DNA from: Methylobacterium sp.
GTDB lineage: Bacteria > Pseudomonadota > Alphaproteobacteria > Rhizobiales > Beijerinckiaceae
Direction: 5' to 3'
NCBI GenBank assembly: GCA_002928875.1
Contig: PERO01000005.1
Location: 1-64,000, forward strand
Length of the DNA: 64,000 nucleotides
Part shown: piece after piece, positions 38,552 through 48,000 of the stretch
Layout: every line of letters starts with the position of its first letter
Position numbering within the stretch: the first letter of the stretch is position 1
Notes under the pieces: model-generated
Seen by the model: only the letters and a program-made list of their open reading frames with translations
What the model was told of the DNA's origin: nothing
Database searches by the model: none
Program-made: the position numbers and the translations under genes

Positions 38552-39595
38552 TCAGTTGCAGGCCGCAACCTTGCCCGCCGGCACGCCCTGGCAGACCGCG
38601 GCCTTCGGCGCCCAGCCGGCCTCGATCACGACGTTCAGGTTGTCCTTGGTGACGGCGACGGGCTTGAGGAAGATCGCGTTCATCTGCGCCTTGGTCGGGC
38701 CCTGGTTCCACTTCACCGCGCCGGTGACTTCCTCGAGCTTCTTGCCACCCGCAAGCTGCAGGGCGATTTCGGCGGCGGCCTTGCCGAGTTCGCGCGCATC
38801 CTTCCACACGGTCATGGTCTGCGTGCCGAGCGCGATGCGGTTGAGCGCCGCGCGATCCGCATCCTGGCCCGAGACCGGCACCGAGCCGGCGAGGCCCTGC
38901 GCGGCGAGCGCGGCGATGGAACCGCCGGCCGTGCCGTCATTCGCGGCCACGACCGCGTCGACCTTGTTGTTGTTGCGGGTGAGGAACTGCTCCATGTTCC
39001 GCTGGGCATTGGCGGGCAGCCAGCCATCGGTGAAGGCCTCGCCCACGTTCTTGATCTTGCCGGCATCGATCGCGGGCTTCAGCACTTCCATCGAACCCTG
39101 GAACAGGAAGCCGGCATTGGGATCGGCCCCCGAGCCCTTGATGAAGACGTAATTGCCTTCCGGCTTCGCCTTCTGGATCTCGCGGGCCATCATGCGGCCC
39201 ACCTCGATGTTGTCGAAGGTGAGGTAGAAGGCCTTGGGATTTTCGATCAGGCGGTCATAACCCACCACGGCAATGCCCTCGTTCACCGCCTTGTCGATGG
39301 CGGGACGGATGGCGCTGGCATCCTGCGCGAGCACGATGAGCGCCTTGGCGCCGCGCGCGATCAGGCTCTCGACATCGGTCAGCTGCTTCGCCGGCGAGGA
39401 TTGCGCATCCGCCGAGAGATAGGTGCCGCCGGCCTTCTCGATGGCGGCCTTGATGGCGGCCTCGTCGGTCTTCCAGCGCTCTTCCTGGAAATTCGACCAG
39501 CTGACGCCGATCACGGGCCCGCGCGCCTGCGCCAGGGCCGGAGCCGAAAAAGCGACAAAAGCGGCCAGGGCGGCCGCGCCAAGCATCCTGTTCAT
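38552..39595 (-). CDS. Sugar ABC transporter substrate-binding protein (XylF-like)
   Basis: A 347-residue periplasmic-binding-protein type I with signal peptide ending FSAPALAQA. Body motifs are [34 protein letters not shown] and [13 protein letters not shown], closest to D-xylose-binding XylF. ATG 39595 follows a GGGAGG site. First gene of the operon reading to the lactonase; divergent from the ROK repressor gene. Confidence 0.9.
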   Translation of the reverse strand: MNRMLGAAALAAFVAFSAPALAQARGPVIGVSWSNFQEERWKTDEAAIKAAIEKAGGTYLSADAQSSPAKQLTDVESLIARGAKALIVLAQDASAIRPAIDKAVNEGIAVVGYDRLIENPKAFYLTFDNIEVGRMMAREIQKAKPEGNYVFIKGSGADPNAGFLFQGSMEVLKPAIDAGKIKNVGEAFTDGWLPANAQRNMEQFLTRNNNKVDAVVAANDGTAGGSIAALAAQGLAGSVPVSGQDADRAALNRIALGTQTMTVWKDARELGKAAAEIALQLAGGKKLEEVTGAVKWNQGPTKAQMNAIFLKPVAVTKDNLNVVIEAGWAPKAAVCQGVPAGKVAACN

Positions 39596-39826
39596 CTGTT
39601 CCTCCCGATCCGTTTCCGGGGGAGTGAGGTCTTGCGCCTCGCCCGTGCATCGCCCGGAAACTGACGGGAAGAACACCGCGACCTGCGACAAGAGTCAACA
39701 GCAATCATTTATCCATCGAAAAAATTCCTTCGTGCGATTTCCTTCGCAGGTGCAAAAAACCGCGAGAATGCGACGTTATCGCTCGTTATCATGGCTCTCT
39801 CGAACCAAATTCTCCTTGTCTGGTAT

Positions 39827-39834
39827 TCCTAGGA
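39827..39834. promoter_or_regulatory. Palindrome in the ROK/sugar-operon intergenic region
   Basis: TCCTAGGA is a perfect 8-bp palindrome 18 bp before the ROK start, in an AT-richer 257-bp divergent region that also has two CCTTCG-ending direct repeats (39724-39732, 39738-39746). This region must contain both promoters; which element is the operator is not decidable by eye. Confidence 0.25.
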
Positions 39835-39852
39835 CCTCTATTCTTTCGATTA

Positions 39853-41067
39853 ATGAATATATCCGCCACCCCCCGCGACAATCGGTCCGGCAAGCGCGAT
39901 GACGCGCGGGCACGGCTTCTCGAGGCCCTGCGCCGGAACGGATCGCAGAGCCGCGCCACGATCGGCCGGCTGCTGGGCATGAGCCCCTCCTCGATCTCAG
40001 GGCTCACGAGCAAGCTCATCGAGGAGGGCCTGCTTGAGGATATCGGCACCGACAGTGCCGATCCGCAGACCGGCCCCGGCCGGCCCGGCGCGCTGATCGG
40101 CTTCAATCCCGGCCGCGGCCTCATCATTGGCCTGTGGGTGGGGCTCGACCGGATCGCCCTGCATCTCGCGGATTTCGCGGGCAGCACCCTGGCGCTGGCC
40201 GAGGACAGTGTCGCCTTGTCACGCCTCTCGCCCGAGGCGCTGGTCGCGACGCTTGCAGCCAGCATCGCGGCCTTTCGCCTGAAGCATGCGCCCACGGGCG
40301 AGGTGCTGGCGATCGCGGTCGCCTTCCAGGGCTTCGTCGATCGCGAGCAGGGTGTCGTGACCTGGAGCCCTGTGACTCCCCATGCCGACCTGCCGCTGGC
40401 CGAGGCCCTGCGCGAGGCGACCGGCCTGATGGTGGTGATCGACAACGACGCCAGCGCCATGGCGCATGCGATCCTCATCGCGGAGAAGGAACTGCGTTCG
40501 GGCGTCACGGCCTGCGTCATGATCGGCGACGGGGTGGGCCTTGGCGTGTTCATCGATGGGGAACCCTTGCGCGGCCGGCGCGGCGGCGGCATCGAGTTCG
40601 GGCATATCCCGCTCGATCCGGATGGACCGCAATGCCGCTGCGGCTCGCGCGGCTGCGTCGAGAGCTACCTCGCCGATTACGCGCTGCTGCGCGACGCGAT
40701 GGCGATCACCGCCTTTGCCGAGCCGATCCGCCACCTCTATCCCGGCGAGCGCGAGATGCAGGCGCTCGCCGCCCGCGCCGATGAGGGCGAACGCGCGATC
40801 GTCGGGCTGATCGAAAACGCGGGCCGCGTGCTCTCGCAGGGCGTGGCGACGCTGATCCACCTGTTCCAGCCGCGCGCCATCGTCTTCTGCGGGCCGGGCA
40901 TGCGCGCCTGGCCGCATCTCGAGCGCGGGCTTTCGGATGGGCTGAAGCGCTATGCCATTCCCGGCCTTGCGCGCGATGTCAGCCTCAGCGCCCGGCCCTT
41001 CCGCGCCGAGATGATGACGCGTGGCATCGTGCTGAGCGTGCTGGGCGAGATCGACCGCACCCTCTAG
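39853..41067 (+). CDS. ROK-family transcriptional repressor
   Basis: A 404-residue ROK protein. An N-terminal winged helix (SRATIGRLLGMSPSSISGLT) is joined to the ROK sugar-kinase-like domain, with IDNDASAMAHA, the phosphate loop MIGDGVGLGVF and the zinc site GHIPLDPDGPQCRCGSRGC. Regulators of this type (XylR, NagC) respond to the sugar imported by the adjacent operon. It reads away from the XylF-like gene and almost certainly controls it. Confidence 0.9.
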   Translation: MNISATPRDNRSGKRDDARARLLEALRRNGSQSRATIGRLLGMSPSSISGLTSKLIEEGLLEDIGTDSADPQTGPGRPGALIGFNPGRGLIIGLWVGLDRIALHLADFAGSTLALAEDSVALSRLSPEALVATLAASIAAFRLKHAPTGEVLAIAVAFQGFVDREQGVVTWSPVTPHADLPLAEALREATGLMVVIDNDASAMAHAILIAEKELRSGVTACVMIGDGVGLGVFIDGEPLRGRRGGGIEFGHIPLDPDGPQCRCGSRGCVESYLADYALLRDAMAITAFAEPIRHLYPGEREMQALAARADEGERAIVGLIENAGRVLSQGVATLIHLFQPRAIVFCGPGMRAWPHLERGLSDGLKRYAIPGLARDVSLSARPFRAEMMTRGIVLSVLGEIDRTL

Positions 41068-41070
41068 GCC

Positions 41071-41175
41071 AGAGCATTGTCCGGCTAGGTGGAGAACGGT
41101 TGGCCATCAGGAAATGCGACAGAACCGAGAGATAGAGCGGTCGATCTGAATCAGTCGGATCGGAAACCGCTCTCG
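41071..41175. repeat. Dispersed intergenic palindromic element (Rhizobiales-type)
   Basis: The 118-bp gap between the ROK gene and the TPR glycosyltransferase consists of two inverted-repeat units. GCATTGTCC (41074) pairs with GGAAATGC (41110-41117). AGAGCGGTCGATC (41134-41146) pairs with GATCG (41158-41162) plus ACCGCTCT (41166-41173), with a 3-base bulge. From memory, sequences of this style are scattered between genes in many Rhizobiales genomes. The second unit could also terminate both convergent genes. Confidence 0.5.
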
Positions 41176-41185
41176 GCGGGATGGC

Positions 41186-43306
41186 TCAATCCTCGTCGCC
41201 GCCCGTGCGCACCGCATTGAACGACGAGCGCGTCCAGTGCTTGTCCGTGTGCTTGTAGGATGTCGCGCAATGGATCGCGGCATAGCGCAGCATGTCGGCG
41301 CGCGTCAGCACGGTGATGCCGGAAAGCCCCTCCTCGAGGCTGGGCGCGGCCATGGCCGCTGCCGCGATGACGCGGGTGATGAGCCCCGGCCCGGTCGACA
41401 GCCAGAGCACGTCGGCATCGCTGCGCATCACGGCTTCGACGGCGAGTTGCAGGGCCGCCCGGATCACCGGATGGCCCGGCACCGCCGCGAGGAAGTTGTT
41501 GCCCACCGAGCCGAGATCTTCCTGATAGCCGATCAGCGCCGCGCCGCTGTCGCGCAGGGGCGTCAACGGCCGCTGGCAGCGATCATCCGCATCCGTGTAG
41601 AAGCCACCATCGGCCAGCAGGAAGGCGAGGCGGAAGAGGTCGGCCTTCATGGCCGGCTCCCGCGCCCGGCGGAAGGCGACCAGCACGGCGCGATCCGCCT
41701 TTTCGGCCAGGTACGCCTCGGCTTCCGCCGCGTTGAACCTGTGATAGTCGAAATCCGGGTGCTGGTTGCGCCATGACGCGCAGTAATCCGCGATATCCGG
41801 CGGCAATTCGGCACTGTCCCAGAACTGGGCGATGCGCGCGGGAATGCGGGCGGGCCCGTGCTGGCGGCGATCGAGCACGCGGACCCGGCGCGCCGCGACG
41901 AGAAACTGCATCGCGAGCGCGGCATTATCCGGAAAATCGGCCATGGCGCGGCCGGCATGGGCAAGCTCGGCCGGGTTCTCCGCGGCGGCGATGGCGCGCA
42001 TCGCGTCCAGCGCCTCCGGATCGATGCGATATTCGTTGAAAAGCTGGCCGAGGAAGTTCTGCGACCAGTTCGTCGAATGCCGGCGACGGCGGTTCATCGC
42101 GATGTTGAGCGTCGCCCGCTCCTTCAGATGCGTCAGCGCGCTTTCCATGTCGAGATTGAGCAGATCGGCCTGAACGATCCGGTCGATGAGCCATCGGTCG
42201 AGCGGCAGCGCGGTCCGCGCTCGCGCGAAGGCGGCGGCGGCCTTTCGCCCCTCCCAGCGCGCGAGCGCCAACGCGCCCGCGACGATATCCACCCGCCCCG
42301 CATCGAGCCGGTTGCGCGCCGGGGCGTTGGCGATCGCGGCCTCGACGGCATCGAAATGACCCAGATCGATCTGGATGATGCAATGCTGGCTCCAGAGCAT
42401 CATGTCGCCGGGAAAGCGGCTGCGGGCGCGTTCGGCTGCGGCAACCGCCTCCGCGAGATGGCCGAGGCGGCGATATTGCTCGATGCGCACGTAATCATGG
42501 TCAGGCCGGGGACCGGTGCGGGATTCGATCGCATCGAGGGTGAGAAAGGCGCGCTCGATCTCGCCGAGCGAGATCCGCACGCGGGCTAGGGCGTGGTGAA
42601 CGCCGATGCGCCCCGGCGCGAGCGCGATGCAGCGTTCGAACAGGTCGTGCGCTTCCCGCAGGTTATCGGCGCTGTGTGCCGCGCGACCGCGCGCGGCGAG
42701 CACGGCCGGGTGATCCGGTTCACGGGCCGCGCAGGCCCGGAACACGGTCTGGGCCTCGTCGAACAGGCCGACCTGTTCGAGAAAGGCCGAGAGTTCGAGC
42801 GCCGCCTCGATATCGTCGGGCCGCAGGGCGAGATAGGCGCGATAGGCGCTGTCGGCCTCGGCGGCATCGCGCCGGCCCCGCGCCAGCCGGGCGAGGGCCA
42901 GCAACGGCCGGGCATCGGCGGGTGCGATCACCCGCGCCTGTGCCAGGCTGGATCGCGCGGCATCGAGATCGCCACGATCCTCCTGCAACCGCGCGAGATG
43001 CACGAAAGCCTGCGACGATCCCGCATGGCCGAGATCGGCGAGACGCGTCTCGGCCTGCTGCCATGCGCCGCGACGCGCCAGCACCTGCGCAAGCCCGATC
43101 GCCGCGCTTTCCACCGGCTCATCGGCGAGAATGCGTTCGTAGCAGGATTGGGCCTCGGTCAGCTCGTCGCGCGCGAGGTGTTCACGCGCGAGAAGCTGCA
43201 GGAAGCGGATTTCGCCGAAGGTTTCAGCCGCGGCCTTTGCGCAGGCGAAAGCTTTCCGAATGCCTGCCCTCCGCCTGCAGGCACAGGGCGCGCTCGTGCT
43301 CGGCAT
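41186..43306 (-). CDS. C-terminal part: TPR repeats and GT32-like glycosyltransferase domain
   Basis: An open frame of 706 codons. The first roughly 18 residues (from MPSTSAPC) are an out-of-frame reading of the upstream TPR sequence. From about residue 20 TPR units run to about 400. A glycosyltransferase sugar-binding (DXD, OCH1/GT32-like) domain starts at IPARIAQFWDSAELPPDI, with AMKADLFRLAFLLADGGFYTDAD carrying the DxD residues. This would transfer a sugar to a surface glycan or protein. If translated alone, its start would need the ATG at 43306, which has no good ribosome site. Confidence 0.7.
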   Translation of the reverse strand: MPSTSAPCACRRRAGIRKAFACAKAAAETFGEIRFLQLLAREHLARDELTEAQSCYERILADEPVESAAIGLAQVLARRGAWQQAETRLADLGHAGSSQAFVHLARLQEDRGDLDAARSSLAQARVIAPADARPLLALARLARGRRDAAEADSAYRAYLALRPDDIEAALELSAFLEQVGLFDEAQTVFRACAAREPDHPAVLAARGRAAHSADNLREAHDLFERCIALAPGRIGVHHALARVRISLGEIERAFLTLDAIESRTGPRPDHDYVRIEQYRRLGHLAEAVAAAERARSRFPGDMMLWSQHCIIQIDLGHFDAVEAAIANAPARNRLDAGRVDIVAGALALARWEGRKAAAAFARARTALPLDRWLIDRIVQADLLNLDMESALTHLKERATLNIAMNRRRRHSTNWSQNFLGQLFNEYRIDPEALDAMRAIAAAENPAELAHAGRAMADFPDNAALAMQFLVAARRVRVLDRRQHGPARIPARIAQFWDSAELPPDIADYCASWRNQHPDFDYHRFNAAEAEAYLAEKADRAVLVAFRRAREPAMKADLFRLAFLLADGGFYTDADDRCQRPLTPLRDSGAALIGYQEDLGSVGNNFLAAVPGHPVIRAALQLAVEAVMRSDADVLWLSTGPGLITRVIAAAAMAAPSLEEGLSGITVLTRADMLRYAAIHCATSYKHTDKHWTRSSFNAVRTGGDED

Positions 43307-44942
43307 CGGCGCGGGTCTCGGATTTCAGCGCAAGCAGGTCGCATTGCAGGTAGGCGGCCGGGAACTGGCCGGCCATGCGATAGGCCCGCGCCAGAGCCAG
43401 CCGCAGCGCGGAATTGTCCGGCTCGGCCTTCAGCGCGCGCAGGAAGAACTCCACGGCATCGGCCGGCTTGCCGCGCGCGACAAGGGTGCGCGCCAGACCG
43501 CCGAGTGCCGCCACGGAGGTGGCCTCGATGGCCAGCACGCCGCGATAGCTCGCTTCGGCATCCTCGTAGCGCTTGAGCTTCGACTGCACCGCCGCGAGCG
43601 CCAGCCGCAGGCGCGGCGCAGTGTCGCCGGTTTCGATCGCCTCGGCATAGAGGCTCGCCGCCTCCTCCAGGCGACCGGACCGTTCCAGCACGCCGCCCAG
43701 CCCCACGAGGGCACCGGACTTGCGATAGCCGGCCGCCAGCGCCTTGCGGAATTCCTCCTCGGCGCGCGCGCCATCCTCCGGCGCGAGATAGCGGCGCGCG
43801 ACATGCACGCGCACGGCATGGTCATCCGGATCGACATCGAGCACGCGGCGATAGAGCGCCAGGGCCTCGGTTGTGTCCCCGTCCTTTTCGGCCAGGCCGG
43901 CCAGCGCCTTCAGCGCTTCGGTGGAACGCGGGTCCTTCTCGAGGCGGTCCTGCCATTGGGCGCGCGCATCCGCGGCCTTGCCCGATTTCGCCAGGCAGCG
44001 CGCGATGACGGAAGCGAGACCCGCATCCTCGGGCGCAAGTTGCTGCGCGCGCCGGTATTTTTCGAGTGCGCCTTCCGCATCGCCCGTCGCTTCCAGCAGG
44101 GCGCCATGCTCGCGCAACACCTCGAGCGAGGGCGAGTCCCCCGAGCCGATGATGCGCATCACGGCGCGCGCCTTGTCGAATTCGCGGAGGTTGCGCAGCG
44201 CGCGTGCGATGCCGAGCGACAATTGCAGGTCGCCGGGCCGGATCTTGAGCAATTCGGTGAAGGTTTCGAGCGCGGAGGCATATTCCTGCCGCGCGAGGCG
44301 CCGGGCCGCGATGCTCTTTAGCCCCGAGAACCGGTCGCCCTCCTCCATGCCGGCGAAGGCGTTTTCCGCAAGCGCCAGATCGTCGAATTCCAGCGCGAGG
44401 CGCGCCGTGTTGCGGCAGGTGCGCGCATCGGTGGGCTTGATCTCGAAGGCCTGACGCAGCAGCGGGAACGCCGCCTCGCGATGCCCGCGCTGAAGCTCGT
44501 ATTCGCCGACGGCACGCAGGGCCTCGAAGCTTTTCGGCCTGACCTGCAGCAACTGGCGATAGGTCTCGGCCGAGCCATCGGCATCGCCGGCATCGCGCCT
44601 CAGGCGCGCCAGCATGGTCAGGGCCTGAACGTGCTTCGGCTCGACGGTCAGCACCTTCTCGAACAGGGCCAAGGCGCGCTTCGTGTCACCGGACTCGCGG
44701 GCCTGTTCCGCTGCCGCGACCAGCGCTGCGGCATCGTCACCCTCGGATGACGGGACACCATCGCCGGAGCGTTCCGCCGCCGCGACCCAGGAAAGGAGCG
44801 TGCGGCTCGAACAGCCGAACTCCGCACCGATCGCGCGGGAGGCCGCGTAGCGCGTGGGATACTTCTTCTCGTTTTCCAGCAAAGCGGCAACCGCCTTCGC
44901 GCGCACGTCCATCGGGAACTCTTTGTTCTTCGTTTCAGCCAT
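43224..44942 (-). CDS. N-terminal part: transposase-like HTH plus TPR repeats
   Basis: An open frame of 572 codons. Residues 10-60 (RAKAVAALLENEKKYPTRYA, then AEFGCSSRTLLSWVAAAE) follow the helix-turn-helix of IS3-type OrfA transposases, in which a YPS-type segment precedes CxxETLRxW. TPR units fill the rest to about residue 560, after which the frame is lost. DNA binding by a TPR glycosyltransferase would be unusual; the HTH may instead be a protein-binding relic. Confidence 0.72.
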   Translation of the reverse strand: MAETKNKEFPMDVRAKAVAALLENEKKYPTRYAASRAIGAEFGCSSRTLLSWVAAAERSGDGVPSSEGDDAAALVAAAEQARESGDTKRALALFEKVLTVEPKHVQALTMLARLRRDAGDADGSAETYRQLLQVRPKSFEALRAVGEYELQRGHREAAFPLLRQAFEIKPTDARTCRNTARLALEFDDLALAENAFAGMEEGDRFSGLKSIAARRLARQEYASALETFTELLKIRPGDLQLSLGIARALRNLREFDKARAVMRIIGSGDSPSLEVLREHGALLEATGDAEGALEKYRRAQQLAPEDAGLASVIARCLAKSGKAADARAQWQDRLEKDPRSTEALKALAGLAEKDGDTTEALALYRRVLDVDPDDHAVRVHVARRYLAPEDGARAEEEFRKALAAGYRKSGALVGLGGVLERSGRLEEAASLYAEAIETGDTAPRLRLALAAVQSKLKRYEDAEASYRGVLAIEATSVAALGGLARTLVARGKPADAVEFFLRALKAEPDNSALRLALARAYRMAGQFPAAYLQCDLLALKSETRADAEHERALCLQAEGRHSESFRLRKGRG

Positions 44943-45096
44943 GGCTTCCTCGGGCAGCGGATTGAAGGCTCAATGCACGTCACGGGGGGACCCAGAGTTG
45001 CGGGACGTTAACCGGCGCTTAAGCATATCGCCATCGCATTTCAAAAGCTTGGTAAATGCTGGGCGGGCGGGAAGGGTCCGCCCGGATCCTCGACCA

Positions 45097-48000
45097 TCAT
45101 TTTGCGGCGAGAACTTCCGGCCGTTCCTCCTCGACAATGGGAATGCGGCGCCGGGTGGCGATCGCCCGCAGGCGCGCCTCCTCGTCGCGGCTGACCTTCC
45201 CCAGGCGGATCAGGTCCGGCGTGATCTCCGGCTGCGCCAGCGCCTCGATGTCGCTGCCAAGCGGCCAGGGCACGAGGTTCTCGCGCTGGTCCTGCCAGGC
45301 CTCGGGCCGGATGGCCGGGGCGCCGGCGGATGTGCCGACCTCGGCGATCACGGTATAGCGACGCTCGGCCGTGGGATGGCGAAGCTTGCGATGCCGTTCC
45401 ATCACGTCGGCATAGAGCCGGTGATACATCGCCGCCATGTAGCGCGTGGTGTAGTAGCGCCCGTAGCCATCCTGCCAGGCCTTGATCTTGCCGATCTGCG
45501 CCGCGATTTCCTTCGGCTTCGAACGCAGGTTGCGCACGAAGGCGAGCGCCTCCTCGGGCGTCGCTTCGGGCGCGATGAGCCAGCCCCCGCCATGCGCCGC
45601 GATGCGCTCGCCCACCGCGCCGATCGACATGCCGATGACCGGCAGGCCCATCGCCCACATCTCGGTCAGCGTGTGGCAATAGGTTTCCGGCCAGATCGAG
45701 AAGACCGCCCCGACATGCGGCTTCGTCGCCACGGCGCGCGCCACGAATTCGTCGCGCGCATAGCGCCCGTGCACCACGATGCCGGGCCCTTCCTTGAGCC
45801 GGCCGTGATCGCCCAGGATGTGGAATTCCACGTTCTTGCCCTGATCCATCTCGGCGATGGAGGCGATGAGATTGGCGCCCTTCGCCACGGAGATGTTGCC
45901 GGGCACGAGCACGCGGAGCGGTTCGCTCGCCTTGCCGGCCTGGCCGAACATCCCGAATTCCGAGAAGTTGCGGCCATGCGGGATGACCCGGAAATCCTGC
46001 TCGGCCAGCTTCGGGTAATTGTCGAGGAAGGTCTTGTGCGCGAAGCCGGAGGTGGTGACGAGCGCATCGCTCTCCTGGAGGATCGTCGCGAAACTCGCCT
46101 GCCATTTCCGGATGAACTGGTTCTTCAGCGGCGGGAAGCTCTTGCGGTCCCACAATTCCACCGCGCATTCGCCCGGCGTCGCGGTGCATTTGCCGCCGCA
46201 ATAGCGGTTGTTCTCGTCGAGCAGCTTGATGGAGGGGCAGACCGTGTAGAAATCATGCAGCGACAGCACGAAGGGCAGGCCGAGGCGCTTGCAGACCGCC
46301 TGAAGCCCGAGGCCATGCCAGCCCAAATGACGCGCATGCACGAGTTCGAAGGCATGGCGGCTCAGAAGCCCGAACAGGGCCGCATCATATTCCTGCGAGC
46401 GATGGATCAGCGGCTCGATCGGCTCCTTGAACTCGATCACCTCGACCAGCCGGTCCTGCCCCGGCTCCACCTTCCAGAGCTTAATCTCGCTGCCGTTGCA
46501 GCGCATCAGCCACGGCTCGAACTCGCCGGAGAGCGCGTTCATCAGGTCGCGGTTGGTCTGCGGCGTGCCGCCGGTCTCGGTCGAGATGACGAAGAGCACG
46601 CGCGGCAAGGGCTTCGCCTTGGCCGCCATCGCGCGCCGCACGCGCCAGCGCACGCCGAGGATCTCGGCCGATTTCGTGAAGACCGCGGTCAGCCGGGAAT
46701 ATTCGGGATAACGCTCGGCCAGGGTCGCGCGGCCATTGGCGTAGTGCACGGATTTGGAATTGCCGAAGCTCGCCGAACGCTTGTGATAGACGTAGGTCCG
46801 GTCGTCCATCACATGCTCGAAACCGGCATGCAACGCGCGCATGCAGAAATCGTTCTCCTCGCCATAACCCACGGGGAAGGCCTTGGCATCGAGCGGGCCG
46901 ATCTCCTCGATGCAGGAGCGGCGGACATAGAGGCAGAAGCCGTTGCCGGTGGGCACGCGCGGATAGGAGAGCAGCGAGGTCTGCTGCACGACCCGCGCCA
47001 TTCCGGCGATGCCGATCTCGTCCGGAATGTGGTTCGAGGCATTCATCTCCGGCACGGAGAACACGCCGGCATTGTTCGAGAGCGGCGTGACCGTCGCGAT
47101 GCGCGGCGCGCTGTAGGCCGCGGCCCGCAGGCCCTGCAGCCAGAGCGGGGTGAGCAAGGTATCCGAATTCAGGAACACGACATCGTCGTCGCCGGCGAGT
47201 TCGATGCCGCGGTTCACGGTCTTCGTGAAGCCGAGATTGACCTCGTTCTTGTAGATCTCGAAGCCCTCATAGGCCTTGTAGGGCGCGAGAATCTGCTGGA
47301 TGCGCGGATCGGGGCTGCAATCGTCGATGATGATGACGCGGCAGGGAAAGGTCGTCCAGTAGCAGAGCGATTTCAGGCAGATCTCCACATCATCCGCCGC
47401 GTTGTAGACCGGGATGATGATCGAGACGCTGCGCTCGCGCGCGGCGAGCATGGTCGAATAGGGGTTCGCCTTCTCGCGCGGCGATGCGGCGAGCGTCAGC
47501 TTCTGCGGGGAGCCCGAGATGGGCCGCTTCTGGTAGGCGGGATGGATCGCCACCGAGAATTCGCGCGATTCCCCGAGCGGGTTCACGATGTCGAGCTGGA
47601 AACCGCCGCCGCGTTTCACGATGCCTTTCGCGACGAGATCGGTGCGCACCCGGTCGGCCTTGATGGTGGTGTAGCGCGTGCCGTCGAGATAGATATCGAG
47701 CTCGGCCGGCGTGTCGGGCGAGGCCGCGAGCCAGCCCTTGATCCGGTGGCCGGATGCATCCTCGAGCTTGCCGCGATGCGCGAGAAGCAATTTGCCGCTC
47801 GCCTTCGCCAGCACCTTCTCGCCTTGCTTGAGCGCGGCGTGGAACATCTTTTCCGGTTCGCCATCCGGCTCGCCCAGCGCCCGCATGGCCGAGCAGATCG
47901 CCGCGAGACCGATGGAGAAATCCGTCGCGAGCAGTCCCTTCTTCGTCCAGATGCGACGCCCGGAGCGCGGCTCGGCCAGCTCGACCGGGATGCTCGCCTT

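Larger units (their letters stand above)
41186..44942 (-). pseudogene. TPR glycosyltransferase with transposase-like HTH, split by a frameshift
   Basis: The two minus-strand reading frames 44942-43224 and 43306-41186 together make one protein of about 1,251 residues if one base is removed near 43248-43250 (minus-strand CTTTCG read as CTTCG). The first frame is in TPR sequence until HSESF and then gives ten foreign residues and a stop. The second frame takes up TPR sequence at ACAKAAAETFGEIRF. Order: HTH (residues 1-60), about 20 TPR units, then a GT32-type domain with a DxD motif. It may be a true lesion, a switch or a sequencing error. Confidence 0.72.

Noticed and set aside
36089..39664. 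Plus-strand open frame of 1,191 codons
   Set aside because: It is opposite the sugar ABC operon, Arg/His/Asp-rich and lacks any family motif; the minus-strand genes are clear.
43224..43306. Programmed +1 frameshift as the explanation for the split TPR gene
   Set aside because: No slow codon, stop-codon slip site or stimulatory structure is evident; a lesion or sequence error is simpler, though not excluded.
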